A stretch of DNA of 64,000 bases from Niallia circulans (GCF_007273535.1 NZ_RIBP01000004.1:496001-560000), one strand, 5' to 3'. Positions 27,357 to 36,790 are shown, counted from the stretch's first letter. Numbers and translations are program-made. Notes: generated by a model not told the origin, from the sequence alone.

Positions 27357-28481
27357 ATGATTTCTCAAAAAAATCCGATTGTAAATCCTAAGAACGACCC
27401 TTGGGAAGCTTATATGGATATAACCCAGCATGGAGGGATGACCCTCTCCAATATAGAATTTACAACCACAACATTATGTAATATGCGCTGTGAGCATTGT
27501 GCAGTCGGCTACACTCTTCAGCCGAAGGACCCGAATGCCTTGCCAATCGATTTGTTACTGAAAAGACTTGATGAAATACCTCATCTTCGTTCTATGAGCA
27601 TAACAGGCGGTGAGCCGATGATGAGTCGCAGGTCTGTGGAAAACTATGTTGTTCCGTTATTCAAGTACGCCCACAGCAGGGGTGTGAAAACACAAATTAA
27701 CTCTAACTTGACTCTTGACCTTGGCCGCTATGAGCCGATTATTCCATATTTGGATGTTCTTCATATCTCCCATAACTGGGGAACAGAAGAAGAGTTTGCA
27801 GAAAGAGGCTTTGCGATGATGGCAAGAAAGCCGTCATATGAGCATAGAAGCAAGCTTTTCCAAAACATCATCACTAACAGCCGGGCATTGGTTGAAGCTG
27901 GTGTTGTCGTATCAGCGGAAACGATGCTGAACAAGCAAACACTGCCTTACTTAGAGCATATTCACCGCCAGATTGTTGACGAAATGAAATGTCAGCGCCA
28001 TGAAATTCATCCTATGTATCCTTCTGACTTCGCTTCTACGATGGAAACTTTGTCACTAGAGGAAATGCGTCAAAGTATTCATCATTTACTTGATATTAGA
28101 GACGAAAATGTATGGATGCTTTTTGGTACACTGCCGTTTTATCCGTGCAGCAGCACAAAAGAAGATCAGGAGCTTTTAAAGCGTTTATACGCAAGTAAAA
28201 ACGTCACTGTCCGCAATGATCCTGACGGCCGTTCTCGATTGAATGTTAACATCTTCTCAGGAGATGTTATCGTTACAGACTTCGGTGATACGCCAGCTCT
28301 TGGTAACATTAAAACAGATAAGCTTCCGGACATCTTCCAGAAGTGGATGGCAACAGACCTTGCTGCCTCACTTAACTGCCATTGCCCAAGTGTGCAATGT
28401 CTTGGTCCAAACGTGCTTGTCAAAAACAGCTACTATCGTGATATCGACTTCACAAAAAATAAAGCGCTAATAACACGCTAA
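27357..28481 (+). CDS. yfkAB: Radical SAM / CxCxxxxC motif protein YfkAB
   Basis: A 374-residue radical SAM enzyme. The 4Fe-4S cysteines are in TLCNMRCEHC (CxxxCxxC), with the SAM-contact motif SITGGEP. Near the C-terminus NCHCPSVQC gives the CxCxxxxC motif after which the family is named, probably an auxiliary cluster. The substrate is unknown. Here yfkA and yfkB are one continuous frame. The ATG at 27357 is preceded by AAAGGAG; twelve upstream codons of the longer frame have no site. Confidence 0.88.
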   Translation: MISQKNPIVNPKNDPWEAYMDITQHGGMTLSNIEFTTTTLCNMRCEHCAVGYTLQPKDPNALPIDLLLKRLDEIPHLRSMSITGGEPMMSRRSVENYVVPLFKYAHSRGVKTQINSNLTLDLGRYEPIIPYLDVLHISHNWGTEEEFAERGFAMMARKPSYEHRSKLFQNIITNSRALVEAGVVVSAETMLNKQTLPYLEHIHRQIVDEMKCQRHEIHPMYPSDFASTMETLSLEEMRQSIHHLLDIRDENVWMLFGTLPFYPCSSTKEDQELLKRLYASKNVTVRNDPDGRSRLNVNIFSGDVIVTDFGDTPALGNIKTDKLPDIFQKWMATDLAASLNCHCPSVQCLGPNVLVKNSYYRDIDFTKNKALITR

Positions 28482-28484
28482 AAT

Positions 28485-28520
28485 AAAAAGCAGCGATTAT
28501 CACCAATCGCTGCTTTTTTT
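28485..28520. terminator. Bidirectional terminator yfkAB / yfkD
   Basis: 14-bp stem (28485-28498 / 28505-28518), 6-base loop, T7 on the plus strand and A5 on the other side. Confidence 0.9.
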
Positions 28521-28521
28521 A

Positions 28522-29340
28522 TTATCTCGGTTTTTCGCTTGCAAGAAACCCGAAGGAAACATGATCCTGAACAGGAATCCATGCACCAATGCCTTGGGAT
28601 GTCACGTTTTTGACGACAATTGATTTTTTGCCACCCTTAAGCATTAAATACACTTCACCGTAAGTGACCTTTCCCTTTTCATTAACTGCAGGTGCATATC
28701 CGTATAAATAGCCTAGTCTTTTGGCAGGAATGTTATAAATTTGGTCCTTTTTCGTTCCAGTTCCTATCACTGTTTCAAAGGCAAGTGGCAGCCCTGAATT
28801 TTGCATTGCTTTTAGCATCATCATTTTTTTGACTTCTTCTGCATTAGGTATCTTCGCAGTCAAACCGCCCCTGATGATTTTTTGGGATTCTTGTACATAA
28901 TGAATTTGAAATGGTGCTTTGCCACCTCTGTTGTCATAAAAATTCGTATTTATTTTTTGATATTCCCAGTTTGGAGCTGTTTCTGTTGATTCGTAATTTA
29001 ATGGCCATTGTCCAATATAAACAATCGCTTTATAACCAATTGCAAAAGGTGTGCTGTTAACAGTTGTCTCATTAAGCATGCGAATCAAATCAGGATTTTC
29101 TATCTTCACCTTTGAGGAATTAATAAGCGTCTGTGTCAGCTCACTTGGCTGCAGCTTCGGCAAATCCTGAGAGGGATTTGGATAGGTGTTTTCCTTCGTG
29201 ATATTCATAACCGAATTCGGAATAGCAACCAGCTTTGATTTTGGCATATCTTGTTTGTCCTTCGGTTTTTCTGCAAATGCTGGTGCAATACTAGGCAGTA
29301 CCATAAGCAAAGCTAGTAGAATAATACCAATGCGTTTCAA
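28522..29340 (-). CDS. yfkD: YfkD-family secreted protein
   Basis: A 272-residue protein with a clear signal peptide (about 1-23, ending APAFA) and no later membrane segment, so it is exported. The body (IGYKAIVYIGQWPLNYEST, FQIHYVQESQKIIRGGL) matches the YfkD family, for which no biochemical function is known. Its position next to yfkAB is conserved. Confidence 0.8.
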   Translation of the reverse strand: MKRIGIILLALLMVLPSIAPAFAEKPKDKQDMPKSKLVAIPNSVMNITKENTYPNPSQDLPKLQPSELTQTLINSSKVKIENPDLIRMLNETTVNSTPFAIGYKAIVYIGQWPLNYESTETAPNWEYQKINTNFYDNRGGKAPFQIHYVQESQKIIRGGLTAKIPNAEEVKKMMMLKAMQNSGLPLAFETVIGTGTKKDQIYNIPAKRLGYLYGYAPAVNEKGKVTYGEVYLMLKGGKKSIVVKNVTSQGIGAWIPVQDHVSFGFLASEKPR

Positions 29341-29440
29341 ATTAAAGAACTCCTTTCAAACCTAACAGTAATGTTTACTGTTATTTTTTTCGGAGTTCGC
29401 CTAGATTATGCTACTTTGGACAAACAATTTTTTTCAGATG

Positions 29441-30052
29441 CTATTTAATCGCCAATTTATCCATGATCCCGCAGCAGATTGGATGGAATACTTGAATGGC
29501 AGGTCCGATTCCAATCGCAATAATAACTGTTCCAACTCCAATCGGTCCATTAACCATAAAGGCAAAAATCAATGCCAAAATCTCACCAATTAGCTTGGAT
29601 GCCATGATATTAAGTCCAAATCTTTCTTGCAGACTCACCATAAATTCGTCAATTGGGTTTAAAGGAAAACTAGCCTGCAAATATAGAGAAATTCCCAGTC
29701 CGATAATAACAAGTCCGCCAATTAACAGCAGCAGCTGATTCATAAACAGGAAATAATTGAAAACGTTGATAAGATGCGCCATCCAAAAATCAACAAAAAA
29801 CCCAAGAATAAACACAGTGAACAATGACAGCAATGCAGGCTTTCTTCTTAGCAAAAGTGCATTAACGAAGATTAGCAGGATGCCGATAATGACAATCCAA
29901 CTGCCAATTGTTAAGCCAATTAATGCCGACAAGCCAACATTCAAGGCATCCCAAGGTCCTGCTCCCAAATTTGCTTTAATGGTCAATGTCGCCCCAAATG
30001 ACAAAATCAACAGTCCAACAATGTAAAAAAGGCTCCGGTAAAACAAAGCCAT
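29441..30052 (-). CDS. YczE/YyaS/YitT family integral membrane protein
   Basis: A 203-residue protein with five to six membrane helices. The N-terminus (FGATLTIKANLGAGPWDALN) carries the family motif, and SLYLQASFPLNPIDEFMVSL is the second conserved stretch. Family members are of unknown transport function. It is preceded by GGAGGAG. Confidence 0.75.
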   Translation of the reverse strand: MALFYRSLFYIVGLLILSFGATLTIKANLGAGPWDALNVGLSALIGLTIGSWIVIIGILLIFVNALLLRRKPALLSLFTVFILGFFVDFWMAHLINVFNYFLFMNQLLLLIGGLVIIGLGISLYLQASFPLNPIDEFMVSLQERFGLNIMASKLIGEILALIFAFMVNGPIGVGTVIIAIGIGPAIQVFHPICCGIMDKLAIK

Positions 30053-30148
30053 ATGATAACTCCTCCTTTCTTTTAAGCTCGTCTTTTATACATATGCGCT
30101 AGTCCCAGAAAACTTGTACAAAAAACTTAAAATTAAATTAACTGAATA

Positions 30149-30177
30149 TTTACATTAATCTAATTTTATATTATAAT
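30149..30177 (+). promoter_or_regulatory. Strong sigma-A promoter
   Basis: TTTACA (30149-30154), 17-base spacer, perfect TATAAT (30172-30177). It points into the short unit ending at the hairpin at 30399-30434. Confidence 0.75.
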
Positions 30178-30243
30178 AGGCTTATCAAACAAAAGGAGGG
30201 CAGCTAATCACTTCGCTTAATACAAAAGGAGGATAGACCATTT

Positions 30244-30348
30244 TTGACAAAGGACAGTTTAGCATTAACCGTATCTATTAAAGAAAAGTTGGTGGTGGTC
30301 CGATGGAAGCGACTTGATTTTGTCCGAGGAAACATAAGCAAACAATAA
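30244..30348 (+). CDS. Possible 34-residue basic peptide
   Basis: A short frame starting at TTG 30244, with AAAAGGAGGA about 11 bases upstream, and ending at TAA 30346. The sequence begins MTKDSLALTVSIKEKL and is rich in Lys/Arg/Val, with no signal or membrane helix. A second AAAAGGAGGG (30191-30200) lies further up without a start codon in range. The predicted promoter at 30149-30177 and the terminator at 30399-30434 would make a transcript of about 250 bases. It could be a small protein gene or a regulatory RNA. Confidence 0.4.
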   Translation: MTKDSLALTVSIKEKLVVVRWKRLDFVRGNISKQ

Positions 30349-30398
30349 TTATACTTATTTAACCTACATCAAAACGATAAAGGTGATGCCATCTATAA

Positions 30399-30434
30399 AA
30401 AGCCGTCCAGCTGTAAAGAAAGCTGGACGGCTTT
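30399..30434. terminator. Strong hairpin terminator
   Basis: 14-bp perfect GC-rich stem (30399-30412 / 30421-30434), 8-base loop, A-run before and T-rich run after. It serves the short plus-strand unit and the converging chaA gene. Confidence 0.9.
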
Positions 30435-30453
30435 ATGTTTTTTAAAGTACTGC

Positions 30454-31527
30454 TTACAGCAGGTAGAATCCCACTCCCATAATCAAGTAAGCAGCAAGCA
30501 GTGTTGCGCCTTCAAACCAGTTCGTTTCCCCATCATTTGAAATGATAATCATGAGTAAAACAGCAGATGCCATCGATACTAGCTCTGGTAAACTAAATAC
30601 AAGTGACAAGTTTGTCGGGAACATAAGCGATAGCAATACGAGCAACGGTGCTACAAACATTGCTACCTGCAAGGTGGAACCAATTGCAATTTCAACAGAA
30701 ATGTCCATCTTGTTTTTATATGCCATAAGGACTGCAGAAGCATGTTCTGCTGCATTCCCAACAATTGCGACGATAATTATCCCGATAAACAGCTCTGACC
30801 AGCCGAACGATTCTGCAACAATTTCAAATGTATGAACAAGATTCTCAGATATGTAGGCAACCGCCAATGTTGCAAGGGCGAGTATTAGCACACTTCTCTT
30901 TACACTCCACTCAGGCACCTCTTCATGGTGGCTTCCTGCAGCTCCACCCTCTTTGTTACTTTCTGTTTGATATACGCCTCGATGTGTAACAAGCTTAAAG
31001 AATAGTGCTGCTAAGTATAACAAAATAAGAATGATGGAAATTCCAATACTTAATGTTAATGTTTCTGATTCATTCATGGATATCGAGAATACCTCTGGAA
31101 TAACAAATGCAACGATAACCGCAAACATCAGTAAGCCTGAATTATGTCTTGCATCAAACACATTATATGTTTGTACCTTGTATTTAAGGCCGCCAATAAA
31201 AAAGGACAGTCCTGCAACAAGCAGCAGGTTTCCAAGAACGGAACCTGTCAAGGAAGCCAAAACAACCTCTGTCAGTCCCTCTCTCAAGGCAAAAATCGCA
31301 ATGATTAATTCGACTGCATTGCCAAATGTGGCATTCAGCAAACCGCCAATTCTTGGTCCGGCGACAATCGCCAAGCTTTCTGTCGCTCTCCCCATAAAGC
31401 TTGAGAGGGCAATGATGGTCAAACAGTATACGATAAACATGAGAATGCTCGGCCAGTGCAGCAATGAGCCAATAACAGAGATTGGAACCCCAATGAGGAC
31501 TGCCAGGGCAAAAATTTTATTTATCAC
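30454..31527 (-). CDS. chaA: Calcium/cation:proton antiporter (ChaA/YfkE)
   Basis: A 357-residue CaCA-family antiporter with about 11 membrane helices. The two inverted repeats carry the ion-binding motifs NATFGNAVELIIAIFAL and IVGNAAEHASAV, whose glutamates bind the cation. B. subtilis YfkE (ChaA) exports Ca2+ in exchange for protons. A Gly/His-rich loop in the middle (GGAAGSHHEEVPEW) separates the halves. It sits at the conserved yfkE position. Confidence 0.9.
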   Translation of the reverse strand: MINKIFALAVLIGVPISVIGSLLHWPSILMFIVYCLTIIALSSFMGRATESLAIVAGPRIGGLLNATFGNAVELIIAIFALREGLTEVVLASLTGSVLGNLLLVAGLSFFIGGLKYKVQTYNVFDARHNSGLLMFAVIVAFVIPEVFSISMNESETLTLSIGISIILILLYLAALFFKLVTHRGVYQTESNKEGGAAGSHHEEVPEWSVKRSVLILALATLAVAYISENLVHTFEIVAESFGWSELFIGIIIVAIVGNAAEHASAVLMAYKNKMDISVEIAIGSTLQVAMFVAPLLVLLSLMFPTNLSLVFSLPELVSMASAVLLMIIISNDGETNWFEGATLLAAYLIMGVGFYLL

Positions 31528-31754
31528 TTACCCCACTCCTTTTATTTTTAAGATTTAAAAGTCCCTGAATTTATTTTTCCTAAACATCGTTTTTTCAAAC
31601 CTTTCTCACAGTTCACAGACCAGTATATTTCAGGTTTATCTAAACCATTCCGTAATATACCAACATTTTCTGCTTTTTTAATTAGGAATCAGGGTATATA
31701 AAATACAGATAATCCACCAATACTAACAAGGAATGGAAAGGAGTTTTTTAAATT

Positions 31755-32174
31755 ATGAGTGAAGCATTAAAGACAAAGATACTGGAACTATTTAAAAATC
31801 AAAAAACTGGCACATTAGCGACAATACAGGATCAAAAACCATACAGCCGCTTTATGCTTTTCTTCCACGATGACCTGACACTTTATACAGCAACAAATAA
31901 AGAGACACATAAGGTTGATGACATTGGACAAGAGCCAAATGTTCATATTCTTCTTGGTGCCCAGGATGCTAACCTTGCTGGTGCATATTGTGAAATTGAG
32001 GCAACAGCCACTATTGAGGATTCAAAAGATAAAAAAGAAAAATATTGGGATGACTCGCTCAGCAAATGGCTGGGAGGTCCCGATGATCCCAATTATGTGC
32101 TATTACAATTGAAGCCACAGAAAATTCGTTATTTCGCAGACTCTGCTTCACAAGCAGAAGTGCTTGAACCGTAA
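31755..32174 (+). CDS. Pyridoxamine-5'-phosphate-oxidase-fold general stress protein
   Basis: A 139-residue split-barrel flavin-binding protein. GTLATIQDQKPYSRFMLFFHDDLTLYTATN and THKVDD are typical of the general stress protein 26 / PNPOx-like group, which bind FMN or F420 and reduce unknown substrates. An AAAGGAG site precedes the ATG. GGGTAT at about 31694, upstream, resembles a SigB -10 element but lacks a good -35. Confidence 0.75.
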   Translation: MSEALKTKILELFKNQKTGTLATIQDQKPYSRFMLFFHDDLTLYTATNKETHKVDDIGQEPNVHILLGAQDANLAGAYCEIEATATIEDSKDKKEKYWDDSLSKWLGGPDDPNYVLLQLKPQKIRYFADSASQAEVLEP

Positions 32175-32181
32175 AAATTTG

Positions 32182-32208
32182 AGCTGCCGCAAATATAAAG
32201 CGGCAGCT
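32182..32208 (+). terminator. Hairpin terminator
   Basis: 9-bp GC-rich stem (32182-32190 / 32200-32208), 9-base loop, then TTTCTTTAT; 8 bases after the stop of the stress-protein gene. Confidence 0.75.
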
Positions 32209-32312
32209 TTCTTTATGTAAATCGACATTTTCTTATTGCCAATTCTTCGCTCCTTACGTTACCATTATTTAGGGATACTAAATTTTTTTACAGCTATAAG
32301 GAGCAATACATA

Positions 32313-33488
32313 ATGACTAATAAAAAGTTTGCAATACTGATCAGCATTGTCAGCATATCAGGCTTCAGCCAAGGGATGCTGCTTCCACTGATTGCTGTTA
32401 TCTTTGAAGGTGACGGCCTGTCTTCAAGTTTAAATGGATTGAATGCAGTAGGCTTATATATGGGCATCCTGCTTATTTCTCCGTTTATGGAGTACCCACT
32501 CCGAAAATACGGATATAAACCAGCCATTGTTTTTGGCGGACTGCTCGTTATTATATCTTTAGCTATGTTTCCGTTATGGAAAACATTCTGGTTTTGGTTC
32601 TTTTTGCGTTTGCTTATTGGCATTGGAGATCATGCCCTCCATTTCGCAACACAAACATGGATTACAACTGTTTCCTCAGAAAAAAACAGAGGAAGGAATA
32701 TTTCCTTGTATGGCGTGTTTTTTGGTATCGGATTTGCAGCTGGCCCTCTAATGACACCATTAGTGAAACTAAATGAGGCCATTCCCTTTATACTCTCATC
32801 TGTCTTATGCTTTGCCGCATGGATATTCACCTTGTTCTTGAAGAATGATTTTCCTCGGCAAACGGTCGAGACAAATTCATTTAAAGATACAATTTCTCGT
32901 TTTTCATCTGCTTTAAAATATGCATGGGCAGCTTTTCTTCCTCCATTGGCATATGGTTTTTTGGAATCGAGCTTAAATTCCAGCTTTCCTGTTTACGGAC
33001 TGAGACTGGATTTTCAGCTTTCTGAAATCTCCATTCTATTAACATGCTTTTCCATTGGTGCGATTGTTTTTCAATTCCCGCTTGGAATATTAAGTGATTC
33101 TTTCGGACGAAGAAGAACTTTAATAACCATTCTTTTTGTCGGCTTTGTCTGTTTTCTTTCAGCAAGCTTTGTGGAACAAAGATTTATCGGGCTTGCAATC
33201 TGCTTGTTCATCGCTGGCATGGCAGTTGGCTCGACCTTTTCCCTTGGTGTCAGCTATATGACCGACCTAGTGCCGACAAGCTTGCTTCCGACTGGAAATT
33301 TGCTGTGCGGAATGGCATTCAGCATCGGCAGCTTAACAGGACCATATCTTGGTGGCCTGTTTATTCAATATGTTGATAATCTTAGCTATTTCCTTGTTAT
33401 AAGTACAATGCTATTGCTGTTGGGCTTCATCATTTTTATTTCCGCCAAACAAAGAGGTCAGAAGCAAGCAAATACAGTCCCAAATTAA
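32313..33488 (+). CDS. yfkF: MFS transporter (YfkF-like)
   Basis: A 391-residue major facilitator with 12 predicted helices. The loop 2-3 region reads EYPLRKYGYKPAI, and the second half has DSFGRRRTLI, the usual MFS loop 8-9 motif. Substrate unknown; the family includes drug and sugar exporters. The position between chaA and yfkH matches yfkF of B. subtilis. ATAAGGAG precedes the ATG. Confidence 0.8.
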   Translation: MTNKKFAILISIVSISGFSQGMLLPLIAVIFEGDGLSSSLNGLNAVGLYMGILLISPFMEYPLRKYGYKPAIVFGGLLVIISLAMFPLWKTFWFWFFLRLLIGIGDHALHFATQTWITTVSSEKNRGRNISLYGVFFGIGFAAGPLMTPLVKLNEAIPFILSSVLCFAAWIFTLFLKNDFPRQTVETNSFKDTISRFSSALKYAWAAFLPPLAYGFLESSLNSSFPVYGLRLDFQLSEISILLTCFSIGAIVFQFPLGILSDSFGRRRTLITILFVGFVCFLSASFVEQRFIGLAICLFIAGMAVGSTFSLGVSYMTDLVPTSLLPTGNLLCGMAFSIGSLTGPYLGGLFIQYVDNLSYFLVISTMLLLLGFIIFISAKQRGQKQANTVPN

Positions 33489-33592
33489 GGCAAAAGTATA
33501 CCAATTGCTGTTAGTTTATGTTAGGATGAATATAACTAAATACGAATGAAAGCACAAAGTCTGATTTTCTATCAGCGTGCTTATGAAATTTT

Positions 33593-33616
33593 GCTGTCAC
33601 CTATACAGGTGGCAGC
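33593..33616 (+). terminator. Hairpin terminator
   Basis: 9-bp stem with one G-T pair and a 6-base loop, followed by TTTCGTGTTTTTTA; about 105 bases after the MFS gene and before pfeT. Confidence 0.7.
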
Positions 33617-33689
33617 TTTCGTGTTTTTTAGGGGTAATGAAGCTGATTATCTTTCTCATTAATAATAAAAAAAATTAGGAGGAATACCT

Positions 33690-35615
33690 ATGTTGACGGA
33701 AACAAAACCAAATACACAACAAGCACCTGCACCTAAGTCAGCCTTCTTAGAAAAGGTCCTGCCACATCTTGAACTGATTGCTGCCGGAATATGTGGTCTG
33801 TTGATTCTTACAGGCTGGCTGCTTAATCACTATCATTCAGAAGCACTATCCACTATCTCGTATATACTCGCATTTATTATCGGCGGCTTTGCGAAAGCAA
33901 AGGAAGGTATCGAAGAGACGATTGAAAACAAAGCATTGAATGTCGAAATGTTGATGGTGTTTGCTGCTATTGGCTCGGCAATTATTGGCTATTGGACAGA
34001 AGGAGCTATATTAATCTTTATTTTCGCTGTTAGCGGGGCTCTAGAAACATACACGATGAATAAAAGTCATAAGGAAATATCTGCATTGATGAATCTTCAG
34101 CCAGAAAAGGCATGGAAGGTTATGGTTGATGGTTCAGTTGAGCTAATTCCGGTAGCCTCCCTTTCCATCCATGACAGAATTTTAATAAAGCCAGGCGAAA
34201 GGGTCCCAGCAGATGGAAGGATACTTTCAGGCGAAACGGCAATAGATGAAGCAGCTATAACTGGCGAATCACTGCCTGTAACAAAAATTATTGCTGATGA
34301 AGTTTTCGCTGGGACAGTGAATATTAGCGGTTCTGTGACAGTTGAAATAACGAAAAATGCTGATGAAACACTTTTCCAAAAAATTATCGCACTTGTCCAG
34401 TCAGCGCAAAGTGAAAAGTCGCCTGCTCAAGCATTTATTGAAAAGTTTGAAGGCACTTATGTAAAGGTAGTATTAGCCATTGTTGTTATTATGATGTTCC
34501 TGCCTCATTTCGTTTTAGGCTGGAGTTGGACTGAAACATTTTACAGAGCAATGATTCTTTTAGTTGTTGCTTCTCCTTGCGCACTTGTGGCGAGCATCAT
34601 GCCTGCGACCCTTTCCGCCATTTCTAATGGAGCACGAAACGGGATATTGTTTAAAGGCGGCGTCCATTTGGAAAACTTGGCAGCAGTCCAGGCAATTGCC
34701 TTTGACAAAACAGGAACACTTACAAAAGGAAATCCGACTGTAACAGATATATATGTGAAGGATGGCTATGAAGAGGAAACGGTACTCCTTTATGCAGCAA
34801 GCATTGAGAATCACTCAAATCATCCACTAGCCAAAGCAATCGTGGAGAGTGCAGCAGCAACCATTCAAAAGCCGCTGTTGGCACTTGCTAATGTTCAAGA
34901 CAGCTCTGGTTGGGGCGTTACTGCAAATATTAATAATATAGAATGGAAAATCGGAAAAGCAGAATTTGTGGGTGCAAGTGAAGCAAAAAGCTTCCATGGC
35001 TCTATTTATGACCAGTTATCACAGGAAGGAAAAACAGTAGTTTTTATTGCGACAGACGGTGAAATAATTGCATGTATCGGCTTAAAGGATATTGTCCGCA
35101 AAGAAACGCAAGCAGCAATTCAGCTATTGAAAGATTATCAAATTCACACACTTATGCTGACAGGTGACAGTGAAAAGACAGCACATGCGATTGCCAAGGA
35201 AAGCATGGTCCATGAGTATATAGCAGAATGTCTGCCAGAACAAAAGGTTGATCATATAAAGACACTAAAGAGTCGATATGGTATGGTGGCCATGGTTGGT
35301 GACGGCATCAATGATGCACCTGCACTGGCCACTGCTCAAGTAGGAATTGCCATGGGCGGTGGCACAGATGTGGCCCTTGAGACAGCAGACATTGTCCTAA
35401 TGAAAAATGATCTTCCAAAAATTGCAGAAGCGATAAAATTATCAAAACGCATGAATAAAATCGTCAAACAAAATGTCGTATTTTCTATCACTGTTATTAT
35501 GCTGCTGATTATTTCTAATCTCCTGCAAGCAGTTGATCTCCCCTTCGGCGTTATCGGCCATGAAGGCAGTACCATTCTTGTCATTCTCAACAGTCTCCGT
35601 CTACTGCGGAGCTAA
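33690..35615 (+). CDS. pfeT: P1B-4-type metal-exporting ATPase (PfeT/ZosA-like)
   Basis: A 641-residue heavy-metal P-type ATPase without an N-terminal metal-binding domain. It has the actuator motif AITGESLPV, the metal-site motif SPCALVA in the membrane, the phosphorylated Asp in FDKTGTLTKG, the GDGINDAPAL hinge and HEGST in the last helices. SPC together with HEG is the mark of the P1B-4 class, whose B. subtilis member PfeT (formerly ZosA) exports Fe(II) under PerR control. I see no convincing PerR box in the AT-rich leader. A TTAGGAGG site precedes the ATG. Confidence 0.88.
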   Translation: MLTETKPNTQQAPAPKSAFLEKVLPHLELIAAGICGLLILTGWLLNHYHSEALSTISYILAFIIGGFAKAKEGIEETIENKALNVEMLMVFAAIGSAIIGYWTEGAILIFIFAVSGALETYTMNKSHKEISALMNLQPEKAWKVMVDGSVELIPVASLSIHDRILIKPGERVPADGRILSGETAIDEAAITGESLPVTKIIADEVFAGTVNISGSVTVEITKNADETLFQKIIALVQSAQSEKSPAQAFIEKFEGTYVKVVLAIVVIMMFLPHFVLGWSWTETFYRAMILLVVASPCALVASIMPATLSAISNGARNGILFKGGVHLENLAAVQAIAFDKTGTLTKGNPTVTDIYVKDGYEEETVLLYAASIENHSNHPLAKAIVESAAATIQKPLLALANVQDSSGWGVTANINNIEWKIGKAEFVGASEAKSFHGSIYDQLSQEGKTVVFIATDGEIIACIGLKDIVRKETQAAIQLLKDYQIHTLMLTGDSEKTAHAIAKESMVHEYIAECLPEQKVDHIKTLKSRYGMVAMVGDGINDAPALATAQVGIAMGGGTDVALETADIVLMKNDLPKIAEAIKLSKRMNKIVKQNVVFSITVIMLLIISNLLQAVDLPFGVIGHEGSTILVILNSLRLLRS

Positions 35616-35623
35616 ATAAAAAA

Positions 35624-35650
35624 ACAGCCACTTCACACTGAAGTGGCTGT
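35624..35650. terminator. Bidirectional terminator
   Basis: 12-bp perfect stem (35624-35635 / 35639-35650) with a 3-base loop, A7 before and T8 after; between pfeT and the small basic protein gene. Confidence 0.9.
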
Positions 35651-35658
35651 TTTTTTAT

Positions 35659-35745
35659 TTAGTGATAACCATTTTGTCCGTTTGCTGAACCGGATGTTTT
35701 ATGTTTTGGCTTGCTCTTACTGTTTTGTTTAGTCTTTTTGCCCAT
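35659..35745 (-). CDS. Very small basic protein (28 residues), possible spore protein
   Basis: Begins MGKKTKQNSKSKPKHK and ends GQNGYH; Lys/Ser/Asn/Gly-rich and entirely hydrophilic. The ATG at 35745 has GGGGTGA 5 bases upstream and the frame ends just before the shared terminator. Composition and size recall the minor small acid-soluble spore proteins, but I cannot match it to a named one. Coding status rests on the ribosome site, the clean boundaries and the biased composition. Confidence 0.5.
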   Translation of the reverse strand: MGKKTKQNSKSKPKHKTSGSANGQNGYH

Positions 35746-35846
35746 TGTTATCACCCCGTTATAATAATTTCCCCAAGCTTATTTTATGTTTCCTGGTCAT
35801 TTTTATAAGAGGTAAAATTCGGGCTTTTTACACATATGCTGGCAAT

Positions 35847-36677
35847 TTAGCAAGGCTTCTTCTTGCGGCTTGTGAATATTGCGTTGACAATTCCGCCAAT
35901 AATGATAATAATCCCTGTTAAATAAAACCAGATCATCAGCACGATAATTGCACCAATCCCGCCATATGTTGCTGAATAATTGCCGAAATTACCTACGTAA
36001 AAGGAAAAGCCCAGTGATACAAGCACCCAGCCTATTGATGCAAAAAGGGCGCCAGGAATGGCACTTACACAAGTGATTTTCTTATTCGGAGCTACCCAAT
36101 ATAATGCAAGAAAAACAATAAACAAGATGACAGGAGACACTAAAAAGCGCAGTGCTCTCCAAACACTTAGAAACTCATCCGATAAATTGAACTGTGAAAA
36201 CAAAAACACACCTATCTGTTCACCAAACACTGGCAGCAGCAATGCAATTACCACAACAGCAATCATACCAAGTGTTAATACAACAGACATAGCTCTTGCC
36301 ACAATAAAGGAACGTGTTTCTTCTACTTCATACGCCTTATTGAGTGCCTTGATAATCGCATTCAATCCATTTGAAGCAGACCAAATTGTTGCAATGATAC
36401 CAAAGGAAAGCAATGTCCCGTTTCTGCTGAGAACTTGCTCTAGGTTTGTTTCAATGATATCCATACTGTCACCTGGAGCAAATTGTGCAATCAAATTTAA
36501 TAAATCATCCTTTGTGATTGGCAAATACGGCAATAATGTCATCATAAAAATGATGAGCGGAAAAATTGAAAGTAAAAAATAATATGCGAGCTGTGCCGCA
36601 AGACCAAATACATCATCATTTTTCACTTTTACTGCTAATTGCTTCACAAAACTAGTTGCCTCTCCCATAAACCCCAC
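35847..36677 (-). CDS. yfkH: YihY/BrkB-family membrane protein (YfkH)
   Basis: A 276-residue protein with six membrane helices. LAYYFLLSIFPLIIFM, NGLNAIIKALNKAYEVEETRSF and GNFGNYSATYGGIGA are the hallmark stretches of the YihY/UPF0761 family. Function is unknown; it was once wrongly called ribonuclease BN. Last gene of the apparent yfkJ-yfkI-yfkH unit; in B. subtilis these belong to the general stress regulon. Confidence 0.85.
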   Translation of the reverse strand: MGFMGEATSFVKQLAVKVKNDDVFGLAAQLAYYFLLSIFPLIIFMMTLLPYLPITKDDLLNLIAQFAPGDSMDIIETNLEQVLSRNGTLLSFGIIATIWSASNGLNAIIKALNKAYEVEETRSFIVARAMSVVLTLGMIAVVVIALLLPVFGEQIGVFLFSQFNLSDEFLSVWRALRFLVSPVILFIVFLALYWVAPNKKITCVSAIPGALFASIGWVLVSLGFSFYVGNFGNYSATYGGIGAIIVLMIWFYLTGIIIIIGGIVNAIFTSRKKKPC

Positions 36678-36790
36678 CTGCCTATTTGTCGGTTTAGCTA
36701 ATATTGTTCTTTTCCCCTACTTCCAGCAAGGACAAACCTGTTCTTGATATTATCCCCTTAGGACAGGCATTAGCTATAATAGTATTGGGT

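Noticed and set aside
30383..30442. Mini-frame starting at the ATG near 30386 running through the terminator
   Set aside because: It is made up mainly of the terminator stem, so translation would be incidental.
31670..31754. SigB promoter for the PNPOx-fold stress protein
   Set aside because: GGGTAT is present but no acceptable -35 lies at the right distance; noted only in the gene entry.
33620..33690. Possible PerR/Fur box before pfeT
   Set aside because: The TAATAATAA stretch does not align with either palindrome without several mismatches.
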